Assembly (NCBI RefSeq): GCF_014652435.1 | Contig: NZ_BMYU01000002.1 | Location: forward strand, 1 to 64,000 | From: Cognatundibacterium squillarum | GTDB lineage: Bacteria > Pseudomonadota > Gammaproteobacteria > Burkholderiales > Burkholderiaceae_D | DNA length: 64,000 nucleotides | Reading direction: 5' to 3' | Part shown: piece by piece, positions 1 to 9,084 of the stretch | Position numbering within the stretch: position 1 is the stretch's first letter | Layout: every line of letters starts with the position of its first letter | Position numbers and translations under genes: made by a program | Notes under the pieces: generated by a model | Databases searched by the model: none | Told to the model about the DNA's origin: nothing | The model's input: the letters and a program-made list of their open reading frames with translations, nothing else

Positions 1-1
1 A

Positions 2-32
2 CATTTATTGGCTGTTGATTGTTAAAGAACTG
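2..32 (-). promoter_or_regulatory. rRNA operon leader with boxA-like antitermination sequence
   Basis: Read on the minus strand, this stretch is CAGTTCTTTAAC followed by AATCAACAGCCAATAAATGT. The TTCTTTAAC part matches the boxA of rRNA antitermination leaders, and the AATCAACAGCC text is the form commonly found just before 16S rRNA genes of Burkholderiales (from memory, not searched). It lies downstream of the promoter at 89-117. The 16S gene itself would be left of the window, so the operon is inferred and not seen. Confidence 0.7.
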
Positions 33-88
33 TATTCTTTTCTGCTATCGCTGCGAAGCGTTGTGTTCGTCAGCAGCAGAGAAACGAG

Positions 89-117
89 ATTATGACGGAC
101 ATCCCACCGTTTTGCAA
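89..117 (-). promoter_or_regulatory. Strong sigma70 promoter of an rRNA operon (minus strand)
   Basis: On the minus strand there is a -35 TTGCAA (112-117), a spacer of exactly 17 bp, and a -10 CATAAT (89-94). Transcription would run left into the boxA leader and out of the window. The promoter plus leader arrangement is that of an rrn P1 promoter. The roughly 260 bp between here and the peptidase start at 377 is AT-rich and shows no other gene. Confidence 0.65.
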
Positions 118-376
118 GCCCCCCTTCCCGGTTTTTATGTGTATTCGGTTTCTCCGGTTATATAGCGCGCAATCACTATCTATATACTGCTGCGATACAT
201 ATATGCATCAATCACTCAATCATTAGCATTAACTGCACAAATCCTTTATCGTTGCAGACCATTTACGTTTTACCGGAACAACGGATGCGGCGGGACTAAA
301 GGGTGTTCATGCGGTAGCACATAATATATGTTCTGCCTGCGGCCGCATTAAATACATATATATACCGCCAAACTAC

Positions 377-2077
377 ATGACTATTCTGAAGCCTTCTGAT
401 TTTTCTCCCCGCTATTTGAAGACACTATTACTGACCGCATGCTGTCTGAACACGGGTGTGCACGCCCCTGCTTTTGCAGGGGAACCTGTGATGGCGACAC
501 GCGCTGCTACGAGTATGACCCTGAGCGAGCGCAACCTGCGGGCGCACTTATCTTTTTTAGCTGACGATTTGCTGGAAGGCCGCGGTACGGGCCAGCGCGG
601 CGGGGATCTGGCAGTACGTTACCTTGAAACGCAGGCTGCGCTGGTTGGATTACAGGTACTGCCGGGAAATAAAGTACAGGGCTATCGTCAGGCGGTCGAT
701 ATTCTGGGTAGCCAGACCTTACCAGAAAGTCAGATTCGGTTTTTCGCCAGCGCGCAGCAGTGGATGCCGGTGCCGGGTAAAGATGTGGTGTTCGGTTCTT
801 CAGGTGGTCGTCAGAACGTGAAGTTTTCTGCACCACTGCTGTTTGTCGGTTACGGCATTCATGCGCCGGAAGAAAACTGGGATGATTTCAAACAGGCTGA
901 TGTCAGAGGAAAACTTCTGGTCATGATGGTCAATGACCCGCAACCGACTGCAGAAGAACCGCAGCGTTTTGGCGGTGCTGCACTGACTTACTATGGACGC
1001 TGGACATATAAATTCGAAGAAGCGGCGCGCAGAGGTGCAGCGGGCGTGCTACTGATTCATACCGACGCCTCCGCCGCCTATGGCTGGAATGTACCGCAAA
1101 CCAGTTTCAGTCACGAACGATTCAGCTTACCCGGCATGGGCAATCCGCTGGAGGGCTGGATACAGGAAGACGCCGCACGTCAGTTGTTTACTGCAGCAGG
1201 TCTGGACCTCGATCAGTTACGGCAGCAAGCCGAACGCAGAGACTTCCAGCCGGTGCTGCTGAATGCAACTGCACAGGCTGAAGTACATAACAGCGTGCGA
1301 CAGGTACGTCAGTACAACGTACTGGGCATGGTACCCGGCACTGATCCGGTACTAAAGTCAGAAGCCGTCATTTATTCAGCCCACTGGGACCATCTCGGTA
1401 TCGAAACCGATGCGAACGGAAAAACGCAGATCTGGAACGGTGCAGTTGATAATGCATCCGGCAGCGCTGCACTCATAGAAATGGCACGCGTGGCGGTGCG
1501 CCAGCCGACCCGACGAACTCAGATTTTTCTGTGGCCAGCTGCAGAAGAACAGTATCTGCTTGGCAGCGCAACCTATGTACAGCAAGCACCGTGGCCGCTG
1601 GCAAAAACTGCGGCTGATCTGAATCTGGACAGCATGAATTTTGTCGCCGCAACCAAAGACATCGGCGTTGCCGGCAGTGAGCGCAGCAGTCTGTATCACA
1701 GTGCGGTCAAAGTGGCGAAAGCCATGAAGCTGCGTATTGCGCCTTCCGTACCGGATTTAGGCGGAGCGTATTTCCGTGCCGATCATTTTAATTTTGCCCG
1801 GGTTGGCATTCCGGCTTTCAATGTCGGCTCTGCGGTATTTTCCGGTGACGGGCATTTTGATTTCGATAAAGCACCGCAGGAGGTGTACCTGAAAAAAATG
1901 CGTGACTTCAAGCAGGACTACCACACGGTGCGCGATGTGTATCATCCTGACTGGGATCTGAGCGGCATGCTGCAGCAAGCGCTGTTCACACTCAGACTGG
2001 GTCAGGAAGTCGGCAACGACAGCAAAATGCCGGTCTGGAATCCGGGCGAAGCGTTTGGAAAAATTCCGCGTCAGTAA
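377..2077 (+). CDS. Secreted M28 family zinc aminopeptidase-like hydrolase
   Basis: A 566-residue exported peptidase. Residues 1-35 are a signal sequence ending in HAPAFAGE. A PA-type insert occupies roughly residues 130-260. The C-terminal half is the M28 catalytic domain: SAHWDHLG (Zn ligand His), then NGAVDNASGS with the bridging Asp, then AAEEQ with the catalytic Glu pair, an Asp in NLDSMNF, and a late His in DYHTVRD. These are the ligands expected for a co-catalytic dizinc exopeptidase. Length fits the PA-containing M28 subfamily. It stands alone, divergent from the rRNA promoter to the left and convergent with the MocR gene to the right. The substrate cannot be read from the sequence. 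Family call is firm; specificity is unknown. Confidence 0.9.
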   Translation: MTILKPSDFSPRYLKTLLLTACCLNTGVHAPAFAGEPVMATRAATSMTLSERNLRAHLSFLADDLLEGRGTGQRGGDLAVRYLETQAALVGLQVLPGNKVQGYRQAVDILGSQTLPESQIRFFASAQQWMPVPGKDVVFGSSGGRQNVKFSAPLLFVGYGIHAPEENWDDFKQADVRGKLLVMMVNDPQPTAEEPQRFGGAALTYYGRWTYKFEEAARRGAAGVLLIHTDASAAYGWNVPQTSFSHERFSLPGMGNPLEGWIQEDAARQLFTAAGLDLDQLRQQAERRDFQPVLLNATAQAEVHNSVRQVRQYNVLGMVPGTDPVLKSEAVIYSAHWDHLGIETDANGKTQIWNGAVDNASGSAALIEMARVAVRQPTRRTQIFLWPAAEEQYLLGSATYVQQAPWPLAKTAADLNLDSMNFVAATKDIGVAGSERSSLYHSAVKVAKAMKLRIAPSVPDLGGAYFRADHFNFARVGIPAFNVGSAVFSGDGHFDFDKAPQEVYLKKMRDFKQDYHTVRDVYHPDWDLSGMLQQALFTLRLGQEVGNDSKMPVWNPGEAFGKIPRQ

Positions 2078-2101
2078 ACTCTGAATCATCCTGAAATCAC
2101 C

Positions 2102-2123
2102 TTCTCAATATTCTTATTGAGAA
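2102..2123. terminator. Inverted repeat between convergent genes, possible terminator
   Basis: TTCTCAATA and TATTGAGAA form a perfect 9-bp stem around a TTCT loop, in the 47-bp gap between the convergent M28 peptidase and MocR genes. There is no long T tract on either side, so function as an intrinsic terminator is only plausible. Confidence 0.4.
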
Positions 2124-2124
2124 T

Positions 2125-3498
2125 TCAGGGTACATGTGCGAGTAAGCGTGACAGCTTCTGCAGCCCTGCTTGCAAGCGTTGCCTGTCCGGCAGACTGCCA
2201 AGTGAGATACGGATCGCATTGACGGTGTGACCGGAATGCATAAACGCATCAGCCGGTGTTACCACGATGCCTTCCGCACGCGCAACATCTGCAAGTTCGG
2301 ATGCATTCCAGTATGGCGGTAAGGACAGCCACAGATGCAAGGCTTCGGGGGAACCGCATTCATATCCTGCCAGAATCTGACGCGCTGACTGATGGCGGGC
2401 ACGCGCTTCTGTACGCACGCCCTGCAATAATTTTTTTGCAGATCCGTCCCGTATCCACTGGGTCGCCAGCGCTGCCATCAGCGGCGGCGTCATTTGTGCA
2501 AAGGATTTCAGCGCAGCCAGAAAACGATCACGCCGCTGTGCGTTCCCTATCAAAACGAAGGCCACCCGCAGTCCCGGCATCAGGGTTTTTGACAGGGTGG
2601 AGATATAGCAAACCTGTTCCGGTGCCAGACTTGCCAGCGGCGGTGGTGCCTGATCCGCCAGCAACCAGTAAGGATCATCTTCGATCAGCAGTAATCCGTG
2701 TTTTTGCACGATGGCAGCGATTGCGCGGCGGCGCGCTTCCGGCATGGTCGTGGTTGTCGGATTCTGTAGCGTCGGATTCAGATACAGCGATCTGGCACGG
2801 TATTGCAGACAAGCGTTTTCCAGCTGTGCTGGCAACATGCCATGCTGATCAGTATCCACCACCATCACCCGCCGCCCGAGCTGCATTGCGGCGGCATGTA
2901 AACCGGGATAACACACCGGCTCCGTGAGAATCACATCGCCCGGCGCAGTTTCTGCCAGAATCAGGGCGGCGATCGCGGCCTGTGCGCCCGGACATATCAG
3001 CCAATGCTGCGCATCCGTTTTACCGAATGCGGGTGCCAGCCAGTCTGCTGCTGCCTGTCGGTGTTCGTCGCTGCCACCGGCCAGCTGATACGTCATCAGT
3101 TGCGTATTATCCGTTCGCATCAGCACCTGAGACAAACCTTGCTTCAGCGTGTCCTCCACATCCACACCATGCGGCGGTGGCGGCGTGTTCATACTCAGAT
3201 CCAGCACCGGCGTCAGTTCCGCTTTCGGCGCTGCCACATAGGTACCGCGTGCACCGCGCCCTTCCAGCAAATGACGGCGGCGGGCTTCATCGTAAGCGCG
3301 GGTTACGGTCGTCAGGTCGATATTCAGTTGTGTTGCTAACTGGCGTTGCGGCGGCAGACGGTCGCCAGCCTTCAGCGATCCTGCCGCAATGGCAGCCTGC
3401 AATGCATCGGCAATTTGCAGAAAGCGCGGCCCCGCCTGCCGGCTGAGTACCGGCATCCAGACCGGCGAAGGATCTTGTATGGATTTAAACTGGGACAT
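2125..3498 (-). CDS. MocR-type regulator (GntR HTH fused to class I/II aminotransferase)
   Basis: A 457-residue fusion typical of the MocR/PdxR subfamily. Residues about 20-85 form a GntR-type winged helix (GSLKAGDRLPPQRQLATQL, then DLTTVTRAYDEA). Residues about 110-455 resemble a PLP-dependent fold-type-I aminotransferase, including ISTLSKTLMPGLR with the Schiff-base lysine. In this family the aminotransferase domain senses an amine or PLP and the winged helix controls a neighbouring, usually divergent, gene. The divergent neighbour is the small membrane protein gene at 3626, about 127 bp away, so that is the natural candidate target. No pdxST genes are nearby, so a PdxR role is not supported. 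The effector is unknown. Confidence 0.88.
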   Translation of the reverse strand: MSQFKSIQDPSPVWMPVLSRQAGPRFLQIADALQAAIAAGSLKAGDRLPPQRQLATQLNIDLTTVTRAYDEARRRHLLEGRGARGTYVAAPKAELTPVLDLSMNTPPPPHGVDVEDTLKQGLSQVLMRTDNTQLMTYQLAGGSDEHRQAAADWLAPAFGKTDAQHWLICPGAQAAIAALILAETAPGDVILTEPVCYPGLHAAAMQLGRRVMVVDTDQHGMLPAQLENACLQYRARSLYLNPTLQNPTTTTMPEARRRAIAAIVQKHGLLLIEDDPYWLLADQAPPPLASLAPEQVCYISTLSKTLMPGLRVAFVLIGNAQRRDRFLAALKSFAQMTPPLMAALATQWIRDGSAKKLLQGVRTEARARHQSARQILAGYECGSPEALHLWLSLPPYWNASELADVARAEGIVVTPADAFMHSGHTVNAIRISLGSLPDRQRLQAGLQKLSRLLAHVP

Positions 3499-3625
3499 TT
3501 TGTCACGATGTATGGATTTTGCTTTTCGGTAGTATGCTGTAATCCGGCCTGCATTACCAAACCCTGCAGAATGACATCTGCAAACGCAGGTGATGGGCCT
3601 GCGTTAATTCACTGAAAGAAAAACC

Positions 3626-3793
3626 ATGGAATGGGTTCCCGTATTTTTAGTCACGTTCAAGCTGATCGTATTCGGCACGGGCATGTTTTACGCCATCAAA
3701 TGGCATTACGACCGTGAACAGGAAGAAAAAGCAAAAAAAGAAAAACAGCGGCTGGAGCAATTGCAGAAAGATACCGAGCAGCCTTCCGTCTGA
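3626..3793 (+). CDS. Small single-span membrane protein with charged coiled tail
   Basis: A 55-codon reading frame that starts MEWVPVFLVTFKLIVF. It has one hydrophobic segment (residues 4-24) followed by a strongly charged, probably helical tail rich in Glu, Lys and Gln that ends PSV. The GAAAGAA just upstream of the ATG is a reasonable ribosome-binding site. It lies divergent to the MocR regulator, the usual position of a MocR target. I recognise no family. The sharp split into a hydrophobic head and a Lys/Glu tail looks like a real bitopic small protein and not a chance frame. Confidence 0.6.
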   Translation: MEWVPVFLVTFKLIVFGTGMFYAIKWHYDREQEEKAKKEKQRLEQLQKDTEQPSV

Positions 3794-3914
3794 GTACATC
3801 AGCGTGGGAAGTTTTCCTCTGCAGAGTTGACTTCCTTCACTCCGCCCGACCTGATACATGCCTGTGGCATGGCGTCAGGCCTTGATTGAACGTAAATCAG
3901 GCAAAAACAGGCCC

Positions 3915-3998
3915 AAATGCGGTGTTCAGCACAGCGATCCGGCGGTCGTCGGCAGAAAGTCCGGCTCTCCGGAAATGCCCGATGCGGATATCTGCACA
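3915..3998 (+). repeat. 84-bp dispersed intergenic element, copy 1
   Basis: First of six 84-bp copies in this window (others at 15537, 22275, 37452, 49954 and 54635). It begins AAATGCGGTGTTCAGCACAG, has a GC-rich hairpin-capable centre containing the invariant GGCAGAAAGTCCGG, and ends GATGCGGATATCTGCACA. The two ends are imperfect 17-bp direct repeats. It sits between the 3' ends of the small membrane protein gene and the TetR gene. Confidence 0.85.
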
Positions 3999-4011
3999 AT
4001 AATCCGGAAAA

Positions 4012-4629
4012 TCAGGCCGGTATCCGGCAGTCATTCAGAGCGGCTGATGGTAAAACTGATTGCAGCAGACGCATTACCATCTCTTCCGCGGCATCCAGCG
4101 CCGTCAGCTGGCGTTGTGCACGGCATACCAGAATCGCACCTTCAATTGTCGAAATAATCGCCATTGCCAGCGCTTGCGCCGGTTCAAGTTGTGCACCATG
4201 CGCCTGCAGACTATCCGCGATCTGCGCCTGCAGATTGGAAAACACCTCGGCAGTCTGCAGCAAGGCAGCAGGCACATCATGACGCGCATTCGCATCCAGA
4301 GAGATCGCGGCCAGCGGACATCCGGCACTGTAATCGGTTTCCGTCAGTAACTGACGCCAGTGCGCAAAGTAGGCGCGAAATCCGGCTTGCGGCCCGTCTG
4401 CCAGACAGTTTTCCAGCTGTTGTGCAATTTTGCAGCCTGCCAGTGCGATTGCTTCGCTGACAAATTGCTGTTTCCCGTCGGGATAATAGTGATACACCGA
4501 ACCCAGCGGTGCACCCGCATGTTTTGCCAGTTCGCGGACGCTGGTCGCATGTAAGCCACGTCTGCGGATCAGGTCAGCGGCGGCGGCAGTCAGGCGGGCT
4601 TTGTTCTGTTCTTTCGTCACGGTATGCAC
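4012..4629 (-). CDS. TetR/AcrR family repressor
   Basis: A 205-residue TetR-family protein. The N-terminal helix-turn-helix is clear: AAADLIRRRGLHATSVRELA, then GAPLGSVYHYYPDGKQQF (residues about 12-58). The C-terminal part resembles the LmrA/YxaF type of ligand domain (ADGPQAGFRAYFAHWRQLL and GCPLAAISLDA). It is divergent from the thioesterase gene, and a perfect inverted repeat lies between the two starts. It is therefore most simply an autoregulated repressor of that thioesterase gene. Ligand unknown. Confidence 0.9.
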   Translation of the reverse strand: MHTVTKEQNKARLTAAAADLIRRRGLHATSVRELAKHAGAPLGSVYHYYPDGKQQFVSEAIALAGCKIAQQLENCLADGPQAGFRAYFAHWRQLLTETDYSAGCPLAAISLDANARHDVPAALLQTAEVFSNLQAQIADSLQAHGAQLEPAQALAMAIISTIEGAILVCRAQRQLTALDAAEEMVMRLLQSVLPSAALNDCRIPA

Positions 4630-4650
4630 GATTGGTTACGAGGCATGTTA

Positions 4651-4668
4651 TTATAACAGTCGTTATAA
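4651..4668. promoter_or_regulatory. Probable TetR operator, perfect 7+4+7 inverted repeat
   Basis: TTATAAC-AGTC-GTTATAA is a perfect 7-bp inverted repeat around 4 bp. It is 22 bp upstream of the TetR start and 66 bp upstream of the thioesterase start, where one operator could control both genes. Operator function is inferred from position and symmetry. Confidence 0.65.
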
Positions 4669-4733
4669 ATTCTGGCTGATGTTTGCAGCAAGCCTGCCTG
4701 CAATCACAACAGCGCAATCCTGCGGAGATACTG

Positions 4734-5288
4734 ATGAACCTGTGGTTTCGCCTGACCCGATTATTACTGAGCCGCCCGTGGCGCCGTGTCGCCGGCCCGG
4801 ATGCGACCATCGTCACCACCATGCGCGTCTGGCCGCTGGATCTGGATATCAACCGGCATGTCACTAATGGCCGCTATTTTTCAATGGCCGATATCGCCCG
4901 CACCGATTACTTATTCCGCAGCGGCGCGTATAAAGTCGCGCTGGCTTACCGCGCGTTGCCGATTGTTGGCGATAACTGGGGCAAATTCCGCAAAGAACTG
5001 AAGCTGTTTCAAAAGTTTGAGATTCATACCAGCATGCTGGGCTGGGATGAAAAATGGGTTTTCATGAAGCATGAATTCCGCCGCGAAGGGCGCGTGCTGG
5101 GTACCGTGATCATGCGCGGTGTTTTTCGGGCAGGACGCGATGTGCTGAAACCGCAGGTATTCATCGAAGCACTGGGCTTACCGTCAGCATCGCCGGAATT
5201 ACCGCACTGGCTGGCGCAATGGTCCGCCAGTTGCGATGCACTGAGCGCCGATTTACGCTCGGCGGAACAACCGCAACTGGCTGCCTGA
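4734..5288 (+). CDS. Hotdog-fold acyl-CoA thioesterase-like protein
   Basis: A 184-residue protein of the YbgC/4HBT_2 thioesterase group. The hallmark is WPLDLDINRHVTNGRYFSM at residues about 34-52 (the Asp/Asn/His/N-G-Y pattern of this group), followed by hotdog strands ending in the FRREGRVLGTVIMRGVF region. I chose the ATG at 4734 because TGCGGAGA lies 7-8 bp upstream; an in-frame ATG at 4683 has no such site. It would hydrolyse an acyl-CoA thioester, with the chain unknown. It is divergent from the TetR gene and probably repressed by it. Confidence 0.8.
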   Translation: MNLWFRLTRLLLSRPWRRVAGPDATIVTTMRVWPLDLDINRHVTNGRYFSMADIARTDYLFRSGAYKVALAYRALPIVGDNWGKFRKELKLFQKFEIHTSMLGWDEKWVFMKHEFRREGRVLGTVIMRGVFRAGRDVLKPQVFIEALGLPSASPELPHWLAQWSASCDALSADLRSAEQPQLAA

Positions 5289-5634
5289 GCAGGCCAACCG
5301 GATACTGTTTTTTACAGCAGATCGTCACCGGCGCTGAAGCGCAGAGAGATAGCGGTTGCGCTTCAGAAAAATCATTCTAAGATAGTAACCAGAATTCCGG
5401 TGTTGTTGTTTTTACTGCTCTGCATCATGCCTGTTGGCACCACCCGGTGTTAAGCTTCAAGCAGCTACCAGTTTAGTCCGGTATTTCTGCACCATGTTTT
5501 TGTATGCCAGGGGGCAGCAATATCCGCGATCCGTTAGCTTGTTGAAGCTTACCGGCATTTCTCCTGATTTGGTTTTTAGTCTGTTTCTTTCGCATCGCCA
5601 TACCGGCAGGCCACAGTAACAAAGGAAAACCGCA
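5289..5634. other. Intergenic region with a 10-bp inverted repeat
   Basis: No convincing gene. The main structure is CTGAAGCGCA (5334-5343) and TGCGCTTCAG (5357-5366), a perfect 10-bp stem with a 13-bp loop, located after the thioesterase gene. It lacks a T tract on the plus strand. A 61-codon frame at 5434-5619 has no homology that I recognise and no ribosome-binding site. Confidence 0.5.
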
Positions 5635-7761
5635 GTGTCCGCAACCAGTCAAAAGCCTGAGAACTTGCCCACCCTGCCGACACCCGGCCTGGCCAGTGGT
5701 CCTGCATTGTGGATGCCATTTCTGCTGCTGCTAGTCAGCCTGTTCGCTCTGGTTTCCTATACCGCTATTATTGATAAGCAGGACGACCTCCGTAATGCAG
5801 AAATATCTACATTGAATGATGCACGGGTGCTGTCAGTAAGGCTGGAAGACACATTAAACCGGATTGATGCCATTCTGCAGGCACTGAATCATCAGATACC
5901 CGAGCGTGCGCTAACCACCCGTCTGCCCGCAGACCATCAGACAGAAGTCACGCAAATTCTGCGCGATAATTTGCATCTATTTCAGGAAGTTTCCGGTGCC
6001 TGGATCGTTAACCGGCAAGGCGATGTGATTTATGGTTATGGTGCGGATTTTCCTCGCGAAAAAGTTAATTTCTCGGACCGGCCCTACTTTCGCCTGCATC
6101 TGAATGAAAAAGCACCGCAGCTATATATTTCTCCGGTGCTGGACGGAAAAATCCTGAAAAAACAAATCATCGTGTTCACACGGGCATTACGAGCGGTCAA
6201 CGGTGATTTTCTGGGTGTGGCAATTATTGCGATTGCACTCGAGAATTTTCAGCGTCAGTTTAGTGCCATTGATGTCGGAAAACGCGGCTCTGTTGCAATT
6301 CGCCGCAGCGATAATTTGCATTTGATTGTACGCTGGCCCCATTTGCCGAACCTGGTAAATCAACCACTGATTGCTAACGATCCTATCGGAATCCAGATCA
6401 AAAATGGCAAACGTGAGTTTAATTCCCGTCATCATGCCAGCGCCGACAATGAAATCCGGGTCTTCGGTATTGTCAGGCTTGAAAACTATCCGTTCTATGT
6501 AGCCGTTGCTTTTCATGAATACGAAATACTCGAAGCCTGGCGTAAACGCACACTGATGCTGGCAGCGGCTGTCGCCTTGGTTGGCGTGCTTTCTTTGCTG
6601 CTGATGTGGCGCCTGGGCCAGAGCCAGCGACGCGAACGGCGTTCGCTGCAAGTCATGAGCGCACAGCAAAACCGCATCAGCATGCTGGCCAGCGCGTTTG
6701 AAACCGGCGGTGAAGCCATTATGCTGGTCAGTCGTGACGGGCTGGTTGAAGAAGTCAATCAGTATTGCAGCCACTTAACCGGTTATGCGTCTGCCGAATG
6801 GATTCAGCAACCGTGGCAATACTTCTTTGAGCCGGAAAATGGTCAGACCTTCCCGGCGACTGCTGATATTCAGACGGTCTGGAAGTCGGAATGCCTGTGC
6901 AGGCACAGTACAGGCGACAGTTTTCCGGTATTACTGACGATCGCCCGTGTAATGATAGCGCAACGTAACGAATATCACCTTGTCATAAATTTTATTGATA
7001 TCACCGAAAGGCGCAAAGCCGACCAGTTGAAATCAGACTTCGTCGCCGTGGTCAGCCACGAACTACGCACACCACTGACTTCAATTTGCGGCGCACTCGG
7101 CCTGATTAACGGCGGCACCGTCGGTATTGTGCCCAAAAAAATCGCCAGCCTGCTGCATTTGGCAGAAAAAAACAGTCTGCGCCTGAAAGATTTGATCAAT
7201 GACTTGCTGGATATTGAAAAACTGGAAGCCGGTAAATTAAGTCTGCACTGCCAGTCGCTGAGCGTCGCACAGGCGCTGGAGCAGGCAATAGAGAGCATGC
7301 AAACGTTTGCCACGAGTAACGAAATCCGTTTCTTCCTGAGCACATGCGACCCCGGCTGGCGGGTCTTTGCAGATCCGGTGCGCATGCAACAAATACTCGC
7401 AAATTTATTGTCAAACGCCGTTAAGTTTTCCCCGCCGGGTGGGCAAGTGGAGTTGAAAGTGGAACGCCTGCACCCGGTCATCCGGTTTACGGTGATTGAT
7501 CATGGTAGTGGGATTGCCGGTAACTTCCGTGGAAAAATTTTCCAGAAATTCGCGCAGGCCGAACAACCTGCTACCCGTCGCCACGGCGGCACCGGACTCG
7601 GCTTATCCATCACCAAAGAACTGGTGGAGCGAATGGGAGGACGGATCGGCTTTTTTGATACGGAAGGCCAGGGTGCCAGCTTCTGGTTTGAACTCAGCGA
7701 TATCACCATCGATGCCGCTGAGCCGCCCGTTACCGTCAGCGCAAATAACCATCCGTCGTAG
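5635..7761 (+). CDS. Membrane sensor histidine kinase with Cache and PAS domains
   Basis: A 708-residue orphan kinase. A GTG start is used, preceded by AAAGGAAAA. A membrane span at about residues 25-47, a periplasmic double-Cache type sensor (about 50-300, with the DRPYFRLHLN motif) and a second span (about 304-325) are followed by a PAS domain (about 345-455). Next come HisKA with FVAVVSHELRTPL (phosphorylated His475) and HATPase_c with QQILANLLSNAVKF (N box), DHGSGIAG (G1), and GGTGLGLSITKEL (G2). There is no receiver domain in it and no response regulator next to it, so its partner is encoded elsewhere. Small organic acids or amino acids are usual Cache ligands. The kinase call is firm; its signal is unknown. 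Confidence 0.93.
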   Translation: MSATSQKPENLPTLPTPGLASGPALWMPFLLLLVSLFALVSYTAIIDKQDDLRNAEISTLNDARVLSVRLEDTLNRIDAILQALNHQIPERALTTRLPADHQTEVTQILRDNLHLFQEVSGAWIVNRQGDVIYGYGADFPREKVNFSDRPYFRLHLNEKAPQLYISPVLDGKILKKQIIVFTRALRAVNGDFLGVAIIAIALENFQRQFSAIDVGKRGSVAIRRSDNLHLIVRWPHLPNLVNQPLIANDPIGIQIKNGKREFNSRHHASADNEIRVFGIVRLENYPFYVAVAFHEYEILEAWRKRTLMLAAAVALVGVLSLLLMWRLGQSQRRERRSLQVMSAQQNRISMLASAFETGGEAIMLVSRDGLVEEVNQYCSHLTGYASAEWIQQPWQYFFEPENGQTFPATADIQTVWKSECLCRHSTGDSFPVLLTIARVMIAQRNEYHLVINFIDITERRKADQLKSDFVAVVSHELRTPLTSICGALGLINGGTVGIVPKKIASLLHLAEKNSLRLKDLINDLLDIEKLEAGKLSLHCQSLSVAQALEQAIESMQTFATSNEIRFFLSTCDPGWRVFADPVRMQQILANLLSNAVKFSPPGGQVELKVERLHPVIRFTVIDHGSGIAGNFRGKIFQKFAQAEQPATRRHGGTGLGLSITKELVERMGGRIGFFDTEGQGASFWFELSDITIDAAEPPVTVSANNHPS

Positions 7762-7789
7762 TAACGGCGGCAGTGTTTCAAATCGGGAC

Positions 7790-8941
7790 TTATTTACCGG
7801 CAACACCGCTAACCGTAGAGGAAAGGCCTGCCTGACAGACCATCGGCACTTCCGTCGGAAATAAGCGCTTCCTTAGCTGCATGAACGGCGTTTCTACCAG
7901 ACGGTAAAGCAGCCAGCCGCAAAAGATTCCGGCCGCCATGACGGCGACGATGGTCAGCGGCGCATTCGGGTTGATACCGCGCGCCAGAAGTTCCGGACGC
8001 AAAGCCATAAACACTGGTTTGTGCGCAAGATACACCGCGTATGACCAGAGCGCGAGGCTGGTCGCGCCCGGAACACGCAACCGGTTTAACAACGAGGCTG
8101 GACTCAGCGCCGCGCAGGTCAGGAGGGCGAAACTAAAAGCAATCAGTGAAAAACCAAATGTGGAGGCCAGAAAAGCGTTGGGTGCTTCGTTCATCACACC
8201 GTAGAGTACGGCGGTTACCGCAACAAGCCCGGTCAACAACAAAGTGTTACCAAAGCGAAGCAGGCGTGTGAATGCAGCAGGGTGAAAATGCTTCAGCATG
8301 GCAATCGCAACACCGGGCAGCAATTCATCAAAACGTGCCAGAGTCGAGTAATACACCGAAGCAGCGAACATATCCTTGCCATCCAGAAAGGCCATGCCAC
8401 GTGTTGCCATACCCACGGCAATTGCAGCAGCCAGCGCGCACCAGAGCAGGCGTGGCGAACGCTGTTTTCCGACCAACGCGATCACCGCCAGCGGCAGTAC
8501 CAGATAAAACTGCTCTTCAATGCAAAGCGACCATGAATGGGTAAAGGTTTCCCCGTAAGTCAGAACGAAATTCTGAGTGAAGGTCAGAAAACGCCAGACC
8601 GATGCCATCGCATGGCCTGCAATCGGACTGTCGGGTAGAAGTAAGTAAATAGCCAGCACGACATAGTAGTTCGGAAGGGTGCGCAGCAGACGACGGGCAA
8701 AAAATCTGGGCACACTCAAAGGCTCACCGCGTGCTGCAGGAGCGAGTAATTGATTCCCGATCAGATAGCCGCTCAACACGAAAAACAAATCGACTCCGGC
8801 CCAGCCTACACTACCGATTGCACGAAACCCGGGTGCGTGTCTGACAAAACCGTTGTAGTGAGACATGAGGACCAGCGCAATAGCGAGCGCACGTAAAGTA
8901 TCCAGCCCGATTAGACGGGCGGACGAATCAGACTGCTTCAT
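7790..8941 (-). CDS. Acyltransferase 3 family (OafA/YrhL-like) membrane protein
   Basis: A polytopic acyltransferase of about 383 residues. It has the family opening GLDTLRALAIALVLMSHY just inside the N terminus, the FFVLSGYLIGNQLL segment, and roughly ten hydrophobic spans. Such proteins O-acetylate surface polysaccharides or other exported substrates using cytoplasmic acyl-CoA. I prefer the ATG at 8941 because it puts the family motif about 10 residues from the start. A GTG at 9031 would add 30 residues that do not look like the family. It stands alone, with no polysaccharide cluster around it, so the acceptor cannot be named. Confidence 0.87.
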   Translation of the reverse strand: MKQSDSSARLIGLDTLRALAIALVLMSHYNGFVRHAPGFRAIGSVGWAGVDLFFVLSGYLIGNQLLAPAARGEPLSVPRFFARRLLRTLPNYYVVLAIYLLLPDSPIAGHAMASVWRFLTFTQNFVLTYGETFTHSWSLCIEEQFYLVLPLAVIALVGKQRSPRLLWCALAAAIAVGMATRGMAFLDGKDMFAASVYYSTLARFDELLPGVAIAMLKHFHPAAFTRLLRFGNTLLLTGLVAVTAVLYGVMNEAPNAFLASTFGFSLIAFSFALLTCAALSPASLLNRLRVPGATSLALWSYAVYLAHKPVFMALRPELLARGINPNAPLTIVAVMAAGIFCGWLLYRLVETPFMQLRKRLFPTEVPMVCQAGLSSTVSGVAGK

Positions 8942-9084
8942 GGGAATTTCTTGTTGATAGGGTTTCACAGGCTTGCATGCCAACTCGGCAGCTTTGTGCA
9001 GAATAACATATTCCCATTGAGAAAATTTCACGCAGAATTCGAACGCATTTCACCAATAGCCACCAGTGCAAACGCGAGGTGCCC

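Noticed and set aside
3915..3998. The 84-bp element as part of a coding gene
   Set aside because: Frames through it are open in several copies, but flanking sequences are unrelated and no shared start or stop exists. The conservation is at the DNA level.
5434..5619. Plus-strand frame of 61 codons before the histidine kinase
   Set aside because: No ribosome-binding site or motif; more likely the kinase's promoter and leader.
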